This document shows, piece by piece, positions 48,579-57,335 of a stretch of 61,672 nucleotides of DNA. How positions within the stretch are numbered: position 1 is the first letter of the stretch; each line of letters starts with the position of its first letter. A model generated the notes under the pieces. It was given only the letters and a program-made list of their open reading frames with translations. It did no database searches and was not told the origin of the DNA. Source of the stretch: Pseudomonadota bacterium (GTDB lineage: Bacteria; Pseudomonadota; Gammaproteobacteria; Xanthomonadales; Xanthomonadaceae); NCBI GenBank assembly GCA_023386795.1, contig JAEWJB010000174.1:1-61672 (forward strand). The letters run 5' to 3'. The translations under genes and the position numbers were made by a program.

Positions 48579-50417
48579 ATGCCCGAATACCGCTCCCGTA
48601 CTTCCACCGCCGGCCGCAACATGGCCGGCGCCCGCGCGCTGTGGCGCGCCACCGGCATGAAGGACGACGACTTCCACAAGCCGATCGTCGCCATCGCCAA
48701 TTCGTTCACCCAGTTCGTGCCGGGCCACGTGCATCTGAAGGATCTCGGCCAGCTCGTGGCCCGCGAGATCGAGCAGGTCGGCGGCGTGGCCAAGGAGTTC
48801 AACACCATCGCCGTGGACGACGGCATCGCCATGGGCCACGACGGCATGCTGTATTCGCTGCCGAGCCGCGAGATCATCGCCGACGCGGTCGAGTACATGG
48901 TCAACGCCCACTGCGCCGACGCGCTGGTGTGCATCTCCAACTGCGACAAGATCACCCCGGGCATGCTGATGGCCGCGCTGCGCCTCAACATTCCCACCGT
49001 GTTTGTTTCCGGCGGCCCGATGGAAGCCGGCAAGACCAAGCTGGCCGCGCACGGCCTGGACCTGATCGACGCGATGGTTGTGGCCGCCGACAGCAGCGCC
49101 TCCGACGAGAAGGTCGCCGAATACGAGCGCAGCGCGTGCCCCACCTGCGGCTCGTGCTCGGGCATGTTCACCGCCAACTCGATGAACTGCCTCACCGAAG
49201 CGCTGGGCCTGTCCCTGCCAGGCAACGGCACCACGCTGGCCACCCATGCCGACCGCGAAGCGCTGTTCAAGCGCGCCGGCCGCGTGGCGGTGGAACTGTG
49301 CCACCGCTGGTATGGCGGCGAGGACGAGGGCGCACTGCCACGCGGCATCGCCACGTTCGAGGCGTTCGAGAACGCGATGACGCTGGACATCGCGATGGGC
49401 GGTTCGACCAACACCATCCTGCACCTGCTGGCCGCCGCGCAGGAAGCCGAAGTGCCGTTCACCATGCGCGACATCGACCGCCTCTCCCGGCGGGTGCCGC
49501 AGCTGTGCAAGGTGGCGCCGAACACGCAGAAGTACCATATCGAGGACGTGCATCGCGCGGGCGGCATCATGGCGATCCTTGCCGAGCTGGCGCGCGGTGG
49601 CTTGCTGCATACGGATGTCTCGACCGTGCACGCGAAATCCCTCGGCGAGGCGATCGCGCAGTGGAGCGTGTCCGACCGCGACGACGAAGCGCTGCACACG
49701 TTCTACCGTGCAGGGCCGGCCGGCATTCCGACCCAGGTGGCCTTCAGCCAGGCCACGCGCTGGCCGTCGCTGGACCTGGATCGCAGCGAAGGCTGCATCC
49801 GCGACGTACCCCACGCTTACTCGCAGGAAGGCGGGCTGGCCGTGTTGTACGGCAACCTGGCCGTTGATGGCTGCGTGGTGAAGACCGCCGGCGTGGACGA
49901 ATCCATCCATGTGTTCGAGGGCCGCGCGCGCGTGTTCGAAAGCCAGGACGCCGCGGTGAAAGGCATCCTCGCCGACGAAGTGGTGGCCGGCGACGTGGTG
50001 GTGATCCGCTACGAAGGCCCGAAGGGGGGCCCGGGCATGCAGGAAATGCTCTACCCCACCAGCTACCTGAAATCGAAAGGGCTGGGCAAGCAATGCGCGT
50101 TGCTCACCGATGGGCGTTTTTCCGGCGGTACCTCGGGGCTGTCGATCGGCCACGCCTCGCCGGAAGCGGCGGCCGGCGGCACCATCGGGCTGGTGCGCGA
50201 CGGTGACCGCATTTTGATCGACATCCCGAACCGCGCGATCAACCTGCTGGTCGACGACGCCACGCTGGCCGCGCGCCGCCTGGAACAGGACGCGCAAGGC
50301 TGGAAGCCGGCCGCGCCGCGTGCGCGCAAGGTGACCACCGCGCTGAAGGCCTACGCGTTGCTGGCGACCAGCGCCGACAAGGGCGCGGTACGCGACCGCG
50401 CGCTGCTGGACGGATGA
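48579..50417 (+). CDS. ilvD: Dihydroxy-acid dehydratase
   Basis: A 612-residue iron-sulfur enzyme of branched-chain amino-acid synthesis that converts dihydroxy acids into 2-keto acids (E. coli IlvD: 616). The start MPEYRSRTSTAGRNMAGARALWRATGM is family-typical. Cluster cysteines are Cys122 in CISNCDKITPGM and the one in ACPTCGSCSGMFTANSMNCL near 195. GPKGGPGMQEMLYPTSYLK and TDGRFSGGTSGLSIGH form the substrate site. It overlaps the following small gene by four bases. The longer frame upstream lacks similarity. Confidence 0.96.
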   Translation: MPEYRSRTSTAGRNMAGARALWRATGMKDDDFHKPIVAIANSFTQFVPGHVHLKDLGQLVAREIEQVGGVAKEFNTIAVDDGIAMGHDGMLYSLPSREIIADAVEYMVNAHCADALVCISNCDKITPGMLMAALRLNIPTVFVSGGPMEAGKTKLAAHGLDLIDAMVVAADSSASDEKVAEYERSACPTCGSCSGMFTANSMNCLTEALGLSLPGNGTTLATHADREALFKRAGRVAVELCHRWYGGEDEGALPRGIATFEAFENAMTLDIAMGGSTNTILHLLAAAQEAEVPFTMRDIDRLSRRVPQLCKVAPNTQKYHIEDVHRAGGIMAILAELARGGLLHTDVSTVHAKSLGEAIAQWSVSDRDDEALHTFYRAGPAGIPTQVAFSQATRWPSLDLDRSEGCIRDVPHAYSQEGGLAVLYGNLAVDGCVVKTAGVDESIHVFEGRARVFESQDAAVKGILADEVVAGDVVVIRYEGPKGGPGMQEMLYPTSYLKSKGLGKQCALLTDGRFSGGTSGLSIGHASPEAAAGGTIGLVRDGDRILIDIPNRAINLLVDDATLAARRLEQDAQGWKPAAPRARKVTTALKAYALLATSADKGAVRDRALLDG

Positions 50418-50881
50418 GCCCGGCCGCGCCCGACCCGGACGACGGCCAGGCGACCCTGTCCCCGCTGCTGCGCAAGCTCAACCTGCGTCCCGGCACGCCA
50501 GCGCTGTGGCTTGGCGTGCCGGACGATGTGCGTGACCTGTTCGACCCGTGGCCCGCCCCCACGCCGCGCGAGCAAGCCGAGGGCGAGGCAGGCTTCGGGC
50601 TGGCGTTCGCCATCACCCAGGACGAACTGGACGCGCGCCTGCAGGCGCTGGCGAACCATTGCCCGGGCGATGCGGTGCTGTGGATCGCCTACCCGAAGCA
50701 GACCTCGCGCCGCTATCGCTGCGAGTTCAATCGCGACAGCGGCTGGGACCGGGCCGGCGAGCTCGGCCTGGAACCGGTACGGATGGTCGCCATCGACGCG
50801 GACTGGTCGGCGCTGCGGCTGCGCCGGGTGCAGTACATCAAGCAGCTCAAGCGCGATCCTGCGCGGCGCTGGACGCCCTGA
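50414..50881 (+). CDS. Conserved protein of unknown function (DUF3052-like)
   Basis: A 155-residue soluble protein. The central block AVLWIAYPKQTSRRYRCEFNRDSGWDRAGELGLEPVRMVAIDADWSALRLRR resembles proteins annotated DUF3052, in which WIAYPK and the following Arg/Trp positions are conserved. It overlaps ilvD by four bases, so it is expressed with it. It is not an amino-acid-synthesis enzyme that I recognise. The coding call is firm; the family name is from memory. Confidence 0.75.
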   Translation: MSPAAPDPDDGQATLSPLLRKLNLRPGTPALWLGVPDDVRDLFDPWPAPTPREQAEGEAGFGLAFAITQDELDARLQALANHCPGDAVLWIAYPKQTSRRYRCEFNRDSGWDRAGELGLEPVRMVAIDADWSALRLRRVQYIKQLKRDPARRWTP

Positions 50882-50970
50882 CCGGGGCAGACACGCCCCT
50901 CACCCGCGCTGCACGCGCTGCTAGCGGCCCTGCGGTGATGCTGGCCGCTCGATCCCAAGCGAGCACGGCC

Positions 50971-51141
50971 ATGAACACGGACCGCAAACCCGAAGGCCCC
51001 GCCAGCGACCAGGAAAAGGCGCACACCCCCGACCAGCACCGCACCGACACGGCACGCTGGAAGGACCACGACATGCCCGACGAACCGCGCGAGCGCGGCC
51101 ACGCCGATCCGGACGACTACGAAAAGCCACCGGCCGGCTGA
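50971..51141 (+). CDS. Small hydrophilic protein, unknown function
   Basis: A 56-residue protein from the ATG at 50971, rich in Asp, Glu, Lys, Pro and His (MNTDRKPEGPASDQEKAHTP, then DMPDEPRERGHADPDDYEKP). It looks intrinsically disordered. There is no clear ribosome binding site and the frame is part of a longer one, so the call is moderate. It lies between the DUF3052-like gene and the iron permease gene. Confidence 0.4.
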   Translation: MNTDRKPEGPASDQEKAHTPDQHRTDTARWKDHDMPDEPRERGHADPDDYEKPPAG

Positions 51142-51226
51142 ACCGATGGGGGTTGTTGACGCGATATCGATCTGGCTCCGGCCACATTGAGGCCACGGCG
51201 CTTCCGCCAGTCCTTCCGAAACGGCC

Positions 51227-51670
51227 ATGAGCATCCGAAAGCTGTTCAACAACCTCGCAAAGAAGGCCTCCACCGCGGCAGGCTCCCCCTGGGTATTCGG
51301 CGGTGCGCTGGGCATCGTCATCCTCTGGGGCATCAGCGGGCCGATCTTCGGCTTCAATGACACCTGGCAGCTGGTCATCAATACCGGCACCACGATCATC
51401 ACGTTCCTGATGGTGTTCCTCATCCAGCACACCCAGAACGCCGACACCGCCGCGCTGCACCTCAAACTCGACGAGCTGATCCGCGCCACCCGCGCCGCCG
51501 ACAACCTGCTGCTCAACATGGAAGAGCTGGACGAGAAACAGCTTGAACGCATTCGCCAACGTTACGAGCAGCTGGCGTCGAAGGCGCGCGAGCGCGACAG
51601 CCGCGGCCGCAGCATCGCCTCGCCGTGTCGCGACGAGGAACTGGAGACCGACGAGCCGCCGGGCGGCTGA
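51227..51670 (+). CDS. Low-affinity iron permease family protein
   Basis: A 147-residue membrane protein. Two spans (GSPWVFGGALGIVILWGISGP and LVINTGTTIITFLMVFLIQHTQNAD) fit the PF04120 low-affinity iron permease family, where ILWGxSGPxFxFNDTWQLVINTxTTIxTFLMVFLIQ is the hallmark. It continues as a cytosolic helical tail (LHLKLDELIRATRAADNLLLN). In yeast the related Fet4 takes up Fe(II); function in bacteria is not well tested. It converges with the DUF6766 gene. Confidence 0.88.
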   Translation: MSIRKLFNNLAKKASTAAGSPWVFGGALGIVILWGISGPIFGFNDTWQLVINTGTTIITFLMVFLIQHTQNADTAALHLKLDELIRATRAADNLLLNMEELDEKQLERIRQRYEQLASKARERDSRGRSIASPCRDEELETDEPPGG

Positions 51671-51678
51671 CGATTCGC

Positions 51679-52338
51679 TCAATCTCCCGTCTGCGAATGC
51701 GGCGCCCGCACCGGCTTGGACTGGGGGGAATCCTTCTCGCGCAGCCAAATCGTCAGCAGTACCAGCGAAAGCACCGCGAGGAATTCGCTCTGCCAGTTCT
51801 GCATCGACTCGAACCAGAAGTCGGCACTGGTGAAGTGATCCCACAGGCTCTCCACGGGCAAGCCTTCGCGCAGTTCCTCGGCCACCGCCGCGCGCCAGCT
51901 GCCCAGCAGGTGCACCGTGAAGCTCATCGCGAACAGCACGCCGAACGCGATGGACAGCGAATGGCTGTACAGCCACAGCCATGTGCCGCCCTTGCGCACG
52001 GGCCACGGTGTCGTTCCCGGATCGATGTCCTCGTGCTCCTCCCCGGGGTCCACCGGCCGCGATTCCGCCGAGCCCGCCTGGCGCAGGCGCACCGTGAGCA
52101 GCACGTACATGCCCATCTGCAGGAATTCGCTTTCCCAGTTCTCGAACGTCGCCGAGACGAAGTGCCCGGTGTGCAGGTAGGCCCAAAGCCCCAGCAGCGG
52201 CCGGTGCGCGCGCGCGAGTTCTTCATTCAAGCTGGCGTGTCCGGCCAGCACCTGCCCGGAAAGGAACAGCACGGCCAGGACCGCGAGGGTGATCGACAAA
52301 CCGTTGCGCCGCCAGAACATCGCTGACTCCTGCGTCAT
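51679..52338 (-). CDS. DUF6766 membrane protein with internal duplication
   Basis: A 219-residue protein with four main hydrophobic segments. It has an internal repeat: FVSATFENWESEFLQMGMYVLLTVRLRQ in the N-terminal half matches FWFESMQNWQSEFLAVLSLVLLTIWLRE in the C-terminal half, each preceded by a His/Trp-containing span. A charged linker (PVDPGEEHEDIDPGTTPWPV) separates them. The pattern fits the poorly described DUF6766 family. A second ATG at 52320 (MFWRR) is an alternative start. Function is unknown. Confidence 0.75.
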   Translation of the reverse strand: MTQESAMFWRRNGLSITLAVLAVLFLSGQVLAGHASLNEELARAHRPLLGLWAYLHTGHFVSATFENWESEFLQMGMYVLLTVRLRQAGSAESRPVDPGEEHEDIDPGTTPWPVRKGGTWLWLYSHSLSIAFGVLFAMSFTVHLLGSWRAAVAEELREGLPVESLWDHFTSADFWFESMQNWQSEFLAVLSLVLLTIWLREKDSPQSKPVRAPHSQTGD

Positions 52339-52422
52339 GATGCCGCGCAGTGTCCGCGCGGTACGAGCAAGGATCGATGAAGACAGGTTAGGCTGGGATC
52401 TCCCTCACCCGCGCCGTTCGCC

Positions 52423-53049
52423 ATGCCCGAGTTCGCCGCCGATACCGCCCTGCTCGTCATCGACCTGCAACCCGACTTCATGCCCGGCGGCGCGCTGCCT
52501 TGCGCGGAGGGCGATGCCATCGTCGCGCCGATTGCCGCGCTGCTCGCCGCCAGGCGCTATGCCACGGTGGTGGCCACGCAGGACTGGCATCCCCCCATCC
52601 ATGCGTCCTTCGCCAGCCAGCATGCCGGGCGCGCCGCGTTCGAGCAGATTTCGCTGCATGGGCATTCGCAGACGTTGTGGCCGGACCACTGCGTGCAGGG
52701 TACCCCCGGCGCCGCACTGCATCCGGCGGTGGACTGGGACACCGCCGACCTGATCCTGCGCAAGGGCACGCGCGCGCAGGTCGACTCCTACAGCGCGTTC
52801 CGCGAGAACCACGGGCCGGGCGGCGAGCGCCCGGCCACCGGACTGGTCGGCTGGCTGCGCGAGCGCGGCATCGGCGAAGTGCATGTATGCGGACTGGCAC
52901 GCGACTACTGCGTGCTGTGGAGCGCGCAGGATGCGGCGGCCGCCGGCCTGCGCGTGCGCTTCCTGTGGGAGCTGACCCGCCCGGTGGATGCCGCCCACGA
53001 TGCCGATACGCGCATCGCACTGGAACGCGCCGGCATCCGCATCGGCTGA
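52423..53049 (+). CDS. pncA: Nicotinamidase (pyrazinamidase)
   Basis: A 208-residue isochorismatase-fold enzyme that hydrolyses nicotinamide to nicotinate for NAD salvage. The catalytic triad is Asp14 (VIDLQPDF), Lys114 (LRKGTRAQVDSYSAF) and Cys163 (LARDYCVLWSA). Metal-binding residues are Asp54, His56 and His60 in TQDWHPPIHASF. The C-terminal block RALPV-like reads LRVRFLWELTRPVDA. It converges with purU, one base between the stop codons. Confidence 0.93.
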   Translation: MPEFAADTALLVIDLQPDFMPGGALPCAEGDAIVAPIAALLAARRYATVVATQDWHPPIHASFASQHAGRAAFEQISLHGHSQTLWPDHCVQGTPGAALHPAVDWDTADLILRKGTRAQVDSYSAFRENHGPGGERPATGLVGWLRERGIGEVHVCGLARDYCVLWSAQDAAAAGLRVRFLWELTRPVDAAHDADTRIALERAGIRIG

Positions 53050-53050
53050 A

Positions 53051-53902
53051 CTAGCGGAACACCACCGTGCGGTGGCCGTTGAGCAGGATGCGATGCTCGA
53101 CGTGCCGGCGCACGGCGCGTGCCAGCACCAGCGACTCGACATCGCTGCCCAGCCGCACCAGTTCGCGCGGATGCATCGCATGGTCCACGCGTGCGACGTC
53201 CTGCTCGATGATCGGGCCTTCGTCCAGGTCCGGGGTGACGTAGTGCGCCGTCGCCCCGATGATCTTGACCCCGCGCGCGTACGCCTGGTGATACGGCTGC
53301 GCGCCCTTGAAGCTGGGCAGGAAGCTGTGGTGGATGTTGATCGCACGGCCCGCCCACGCCAGGCACAGTGCCGGCGAGAGGATCTGCATGTAGCGCGCCA
53401 GCACCACCAGGTCCACGCGCTCGCGCGTGGCCAGCGCCTGCAGCTGCGCTTCCTGCTCGATGCGGTTGCCCGCCTGCACCGGCAAGTGATGAAACGGCAC
53501 CCCGTAGGAAGCAGCGAGCGGGGCGAAATCCTCGTGGTTGGAGGCCACCGCGGCGATGTCCACCGGCAACTGTCGGCTATGCGCGCGGAACAGCAGGTCG
53601 TTGAGGCAATGGCCCTGCCGGCTCACCAGGACGAGCAGGCGCGCACGCCGGCGCGCGTCGTGCAACCGCCAGTCCATCGCGAAATCCGCCGCGAGCGCCT
53701 CGATGGCGGTGCGCAGGCGCGGCGGCGCGAGCGCGGCGTCGCTGTCGAAGTGCACGCGCAGGAAGAAGCGGCCGCTGTCTTCGTCACCGAACTGCTGCGC
53801 GTCCAGAATGTTGCAGCCCAGCTCGAACAGCAGCCCGGTCACCCGGTACACGATGCCGGTGCGGTCGGGGCAGGACAGGGTGAGGATGTAGTCGGGGCGC
53901 AT
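53051..53902 (-). CDS. purU: Formyltetrahydrofolate deformylase
   Basis: A 283-residue enzyme (E. coli PurU: 280) that releases formate from 10-formyl-THF. The N-terminal ACT-like domain starts YILTLSCPDRTGIVYRVTGLLFELGCNI. The C-terminal formyltransferase-type domain has VLVSRQGHCLNDLLFR, VDLVVLARYMQILSP, INIHHSFLPSFKGA with the catalytic histidine, and GATAHYVTPDLDEGPII with the catalytic aspartate. The ATG at 53902 is chosen because the longer frame adds a basic, unrelated stretch. Confidence 0.94.
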   Translation of the reverse strand: MRPDYILTLSCPDRTGIVYRVTGLLFELGCNILDAQQFGDEDSGRFFLRVHFDSDAALAPPRLRTAIEALAADFAMDWRLHDARRRARLLVLVSRQGHCLNDLLFRAHSRQLPVDIAAVASNHEDFAPLAASYGVPFHHLPVQAGNRIEQEAQLQALATRERVDLVVLARYMQILSPALCLAWAGRAINIHHSFLPSFKGAQPYHQAYARGVKIIGATAHYVTPDLDEGPIIEQDVARVDHAMHPRELVRLGSDVESLVLARAVRRHVEHRILLNGHRTVVFR

Positions 53903-53968
53903 CGGCCGATCATAGCCAGCGTGCTCGCCGCGCCGCGACACTTGCAGACGCAACCGTGCGCGCCGGCC

Positions 53969-54850
53969 TCAGCCTTGTCCGGCGCGCCGTGCGGCCACTT
54001 CCGCCAGCACCGCCCAGTCGCAATCACCCTCGCCGCTGGCGATGGCCTGGTCGAGTGCGGCACGCAGCACGTCAGCCAACGGCATCGGCACCCCGCGCGC
54101 CTGTGCGGCCTGCATGGCCAGGTCCACGTCCTTGCGCCCAAGCACGGCGGGGAAACCGGCCGGGCGATAGCGCCGCTCGGCCATCAACCGGCCATAACCC
54201 TGGTAGACGGGGGCGGCGAACAAGGTGCTCCACAGCAGTTCCAGCCATTGCGCCGGGTCGACATCGTGGCTGCGCACGAGTGCAGCCCCTTCGGCCATCG
54301 TGCCGATCGCGCTGGCGATGCACAGGTTCGCCGCGAGCTTGGCGGCATTGGCCTGTGCCGGTTCGGCGCCGAGCGTCCAGGTTCGCTGGCCGAGCAGATC
54401 CAGCAGCAGCTGCACGCGTGCCAGTGCGAGCGGGTCGCCAGCCGCAAGCAGGTTGAGCTGGCCGCGTGCGGCGACGTCGGGGCGACCAAGCACCGGCACC
54501 GCCAGGTATGCCACGCCGCGCTCGGCATGCAGCACGGTGAGCTCGCGTGCGAGAGCCACGGAGATCGTGGCCATGTTGATATGCACGCTGCCAGCGGGCA
54601 GCGCATCGATCACGCCACCGTCAATCAATACCTGCCGTGCGGCGGCATCGTCGGCCAGCATCGAGAACAACACCTGGCCGTGCGCCGCCTGTGCCGCCGT
54701 CGCCACCGGCGTGGCCCGGGCATGCTCGCGCGCGAGTACTTCGGCCTTGGCCGGGTCGCGGTTCCATATGCGCAGCGCGTGGCCGCCGCGCAGGAGGTTG
54801 GCCGCCATCGCATGGCCCATCGCGCCGAGGCCGAGAAATCCAATCGCCAT
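53969..54850 (-). CDS. Beta-hydroxyacid dehydrogenase (3-hydroxyisobutyrate dehydrogenase family)
   Basis: A 293-residue NAD(P)-dependent enzyme. GFLGLGAMGHAMAANLLRGGH binds the cofactor with GxGxMG at 6-11. PVLGRPDVAARGQLNLLAAG is the substrate-binding GSxxxAxxG-type region, and the catalytic lysine lies in ANAAKLAANL near 170. KDVDLAMQAAQARGVPMPLAD is also typical. Members reduce glyoxylate, succinic semialdehyde or tartronate semialdehyde; the substrate cannot be assigned. It lies 28 bases after the old yellow enzyme gene and may be co-transcribed. Confidence 0.85.
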   Translation of the reverse strand: MAIGFLGLGAMGHAMAANLLRGGHALRIWNRDPAKAEVLAREHARATPVATAAQAAHGQVLFSMLADDAAARQVLIDGGVIDALPAGSVHINMATISVALARELTVLHAERGVAYLAVPVLGRPDVAARGQLNLLAAGDPLALARVQLLLDLLGQRTWTLGAEPAQANAAKLAANLCIASAIGTMAEGAALVRSHDVDPAQWLELLWSTLFAAPVYQGYGRLMAERRYRPAGFPAVLGRKDVDLAMQAAQARGVPMPLADVLRAALDQAIASGEGDCDWAVLAEVAARRAGQG

Positions 54851-54878
54851 CCGTTCCCCCTGTGCCTGTCGCTATCGG

Positions 54879-55985
54879 CTACGCGCTGGGCGCGGCAAAC
54901 AGGCCACGCGCCTGGCGCGGCTCGCAGCGCAGGTACTGCGGCGCCGGATGCAGCTGCGCGCCCAGCTCGGCTGCCGCGTGCCACGGCCAGCGCGGGTCGT
55001 AGAGGATGCCGCGCGCGAGCGCGATGGCATCCGCGCGGCCTTCGGCAAGGATGGCCTCGGCCTGCGACGGCTCGGTGATCAGGCCGACGGCGATGACCGG
55101 AAGGTCCACCTGCGCCCGGATCGCCTCGGCCATGGGCACCTGGTAGCCCGGGCCCAGCGTGATCTGCTGGCGCGGATCCAGGCCGCCGCTGGAGACATGC
55201 ACGTAGGCGGCACCATGCGCTTCCAGCTTGCGGGACAAGGCGATGCTCTGCGCGACATCCCAACCGCCCTCGACCCAATCGGTGGCCGAGATGCGCACGC
55301 CCACCGTCACCGCCGGCGACACCGCTGCGCGCACCGCATCGAGCACGCGCAAGGTCAGGCGCATGCGGTTCTCCAGCGAGCCGCCGTATTCGTCATCACG
55401 CTGGTTGGAGAGCGGGGAGAGGAACTGGTGCAGCAGGTAGCCATGCGCGGCATGGATTTCGATCAGCTGCAGGCCGATGCGTTCGGCGCGTCGCGCGGAG
55501 GCGGCAAAGGCTTCCACCACCGCATCGATGCCGGCAGCATCCAGCGCCTGCGGCGTGGTGTGTCCCGCGTCATACGGCAACGCGGACGCCGATACGGTGG
55601 GCCAGCCATTCGGCGCGTCGGGCGCGATCGAGCCACCGCCCTCCCACGGCCGCGCGGTCGACGCCTTGCGGCCGGCATGGGCGAGCTGCACGCCCAGCGG
55701 CATCGGCGAATAGCGGCGCACCGAGGCGAGCACGTCGGACAACGCCGCTTCGGTCGCGTCGTCGTACAGGCCGAGGTCGGCATGCGAGATGCGACCGCGC
55801 GGCTCTACCGCCGTCGCTTCGAGGATCAGCAGGCCCGCGCCGGACTGCGACAGCGTGCCGAGGTGGATGCGGTGCCAGTCGTTCGCCAGGCCGTTCTCGG
55901 CCGAGTACTGGCACATGGGGGCAATGACGATGCGGTTGGCCAGCGTGAGCGAACCCAGCGCCAGCGGTGAGAAAAGAGCGCTCAA
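54879..55985 (-). CDS. Old yellow enzyme, YqjM/XenA class
   Basis: A 368-residue FMN enoate reductase. RIVIAPMCQYSAENG holds Cys25, the redox-tuning cysteine of the thermophilic-like (YqjM/XenA) class. GVQLAHAGRKAS, IEIHAAHGYLLHQFLSPLSNQRDDEYGG and VGVRISATDW are the expected flavin- and substrate-binding blocks. C-terminal DAIALARGILYDPRWPWHAA is also diagnostic, including the arginine-finger region. Such enzymes reduce activated C=C bonds and nitro compounds with NADPH; the natural substrate is unknown. Confidence 0.92.
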   Translation of the reverse strand: MSALFSPLALGSLTLANRIVIAPMCQYSAENGLANDWHRIHLGTLSQSGAGLLILEATAVEPRGRISHADLGLYDDATEAALSDVLASVRRYSPMPLGVQLAHAGRKASTARPWEGGGSIAPDAPNGWPTVSASALPYDAGHTTPQALDAAGIDAVVEAFAASARRAERIGLQLIEIHAAHGYLLHQFLSPLSNQRDDEYGGSLENRMRLTLRVLDAVRAAVSPAVTVGVRISATDWVEGGWDVAQSIALSRKLEAHGAAYVHVSSGGLDPRQQITLGPGYQVPMAEAIRAQVDLPVIAVGLITEPSQAEAILAEGRADAIALARGILYDPRWPWHAAAELGAQLHPAPQYLRCEPRQARGLFAAPSA

Positions 55986-56074
55986 ACGGATACTCCGGTG
56001 CGAGCCGCCGTGGGGGTGGCGGGCAATGTGCCATTGCAGCGCCGCCGGGGCGCGCGATCAACCGCGCGGCTGGA

Positions 56075-56908
56075 TCACTGCGTCGCGTGCCCTGCCGGCG
56101 CGTGCAGGAAAGCCAGGGCGTCGGCGCAGTCGTGCTCGACCTTGAGCGAGAGCAGGTCATCGGCGCGGGTGCGACCGCGATTGAGCGCGGCCACCGGCAG
56201 CCCGGCGCGCGCGGCGGCCTGCACGAAGCGGAAGCCGGAATACACCATCAACGAGGAGCCGACCACCAGCACCGCGTCGGCCTGCTCCAGCGCGGCCTGC
56301 GCGTCGGCCACGCGGGTGCGCGGCACGTTCTCGCCGAAGAACACCACGTCCGGCTTGAGCACGCCGCCGCAGTGCGCGCACGCCGGCACCACGAAGTCGT
56401 CGAAGGAGGCCTGCTCCAGGTCGGCGTCGCCATCCGGCGCCTGCCCGGCTTCGAGCTGCGACCATTGCGGGTTCCGTGCTTCCAGCACCTGTTGGAAATC
56501 GGCACGGGGCAGGCGCGCTTCGCAGCCCATGCAGCGCACCTGGTCGAGCCGGCCGTGCAGGTCGATCACCTGCCGGCTGCCGGCCGCCTGATGGAGGCCA
56601 TCGACGTTCTGGGTGAGCAGCAGGCCAAGGCGTCCGCGCGCTTCCAGCAAGGCCAGCGCATGGTGGGTGCCATTGGGCCGGGCCTGGCCGAAATGCCGCC
56701 AGCCGACCAGGCTGCGCGCCCAGTACCGGCGACGCGTGGCCGCCTCGCCCATGAAAGCCTGGTAGGTCACCGGCTGCGCGCGCTTCCAGCCGCCGTCGGC
56801 ATCGCGGTAATCGGGAATGCCCGAGGCGGTACTGCAGCCGGCACCGGTCAGGACGAACAGGCGCTCGTGGCGCTCGATGAATTCACGCAGGTCGGCGGGC
56901 GAGGTCAT
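56075..56908 (-). CDS. NAD-dependent protein deacylase (sirtuin, SIR2 family)
   Basis: A 277-residue sirtuin. FVLTGAGCSTASGIPDYRDADG and LLTQNVDGLHQAAG bind NAD, and the catalytic histidine is in IDLHGRLDQVRC. The zinc site has CMGC and CAHC, and VVFFGENVP and LVVGSSLMVYSGFRFV complete the fold. GIPDYRDADGGWKR is closer to the class II (SIRT4-like) bacterial branch than to E. coli CobB, so activity may be deacylation or lipoamidase-like; this is judgement. The ATG at 56908 is preferred over that at 56941 by family fit. Confidence 0.9.
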   Translation of the reverse strand: MTSPADLREFIERHERLFVLTGAGCSTASGIPDYRDADGGWKRAQPVTYQAFMGEAATRRRYWARSLVGWRHFGQARPNGTHHALALLEARGRLGLLLTQNVDGLHQAAGSRQVIDLHGRLDQVRCMGCEARLPRADFQQVLEARNPQWSQLEAGQAPDGDADLEQASFDDFVVPACAHCGGVLKPDVVFFGENVPRTRVADAQAALEQADAVLVVGSSLMVYSGFRFVQAAARAGLPVAALNRGRTRADDLLSLKVEHDCADALAFLHAPAGHATQ

Positions 56909-56950
56909 GCCCTGCAGATGAGGCCGGTACCGCGCCGGCACAAGCGCGGC

Positions 56951-57331
56951 TCAGACGTAGTTGCTGACTTCGATCAGGTTGCCGTCCGGGTCACGGAAAT
57001 AGATCGACAGGATCGCCCCGCGCGCACCGGTGCGCGGCACCGGGCCTTGCTCGATGGCCACCCCGCAGGCCTCGATCTCCGCCTGTGCCTGCGCCAGCGG
57101 CATCCCCGTCACCAGGCACAGGTCCGCCGACCCCGGCGTGGGCTGCCGCGCCTTGGGCTCGAACTCGCGCCCGGCCGGATGCAGGTTGATCTTCTGCCAG
57201 CCGAACGACAGCGCCTTGCGTCCTTCGCCGAAGGTGACGACCTCCATGCCCAGCACGCGATGGTAGAAGTCGCACGTGGCCTGCACGTCGGCGACGGTGA
57301 GCACCAGGTGGTCAAGGCGATCGATGCGCAT
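56951..57331 (-). CDS. VOC-family (glyoxalase/dioxygenase superfamily) protein
   Basis: A 126-residue protein. DRLDHLVLTVADVQATCDFYHRVLGMEVVTF is the first beta-alpha-beta-beta-beta module and SIYFRDPDGNLIEVSNYV the second. Metal ligands His8, a mid-chain His (KINLHPAG) and the final glutamate are present. It resembles small VOC proteins such as the YaeR/virulence-associated group rather than GloA. It starts four bases after the MFS gene stop, so they form one unit. Confidence 0.85.
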   Translation of the reverse strand: MRIDRLDHLVLTVADVQATCDFYHRVLGMEVVTFGEGRKALSFGWQKINLHPAGREFEPKARQPTPGSADLCLVTGMPLAQAQAEIEACGVAIEQGPVPRTGARGAILSIYFRDPDGNLIEVSNYV

Positions 57332-57335
57332 GCGC

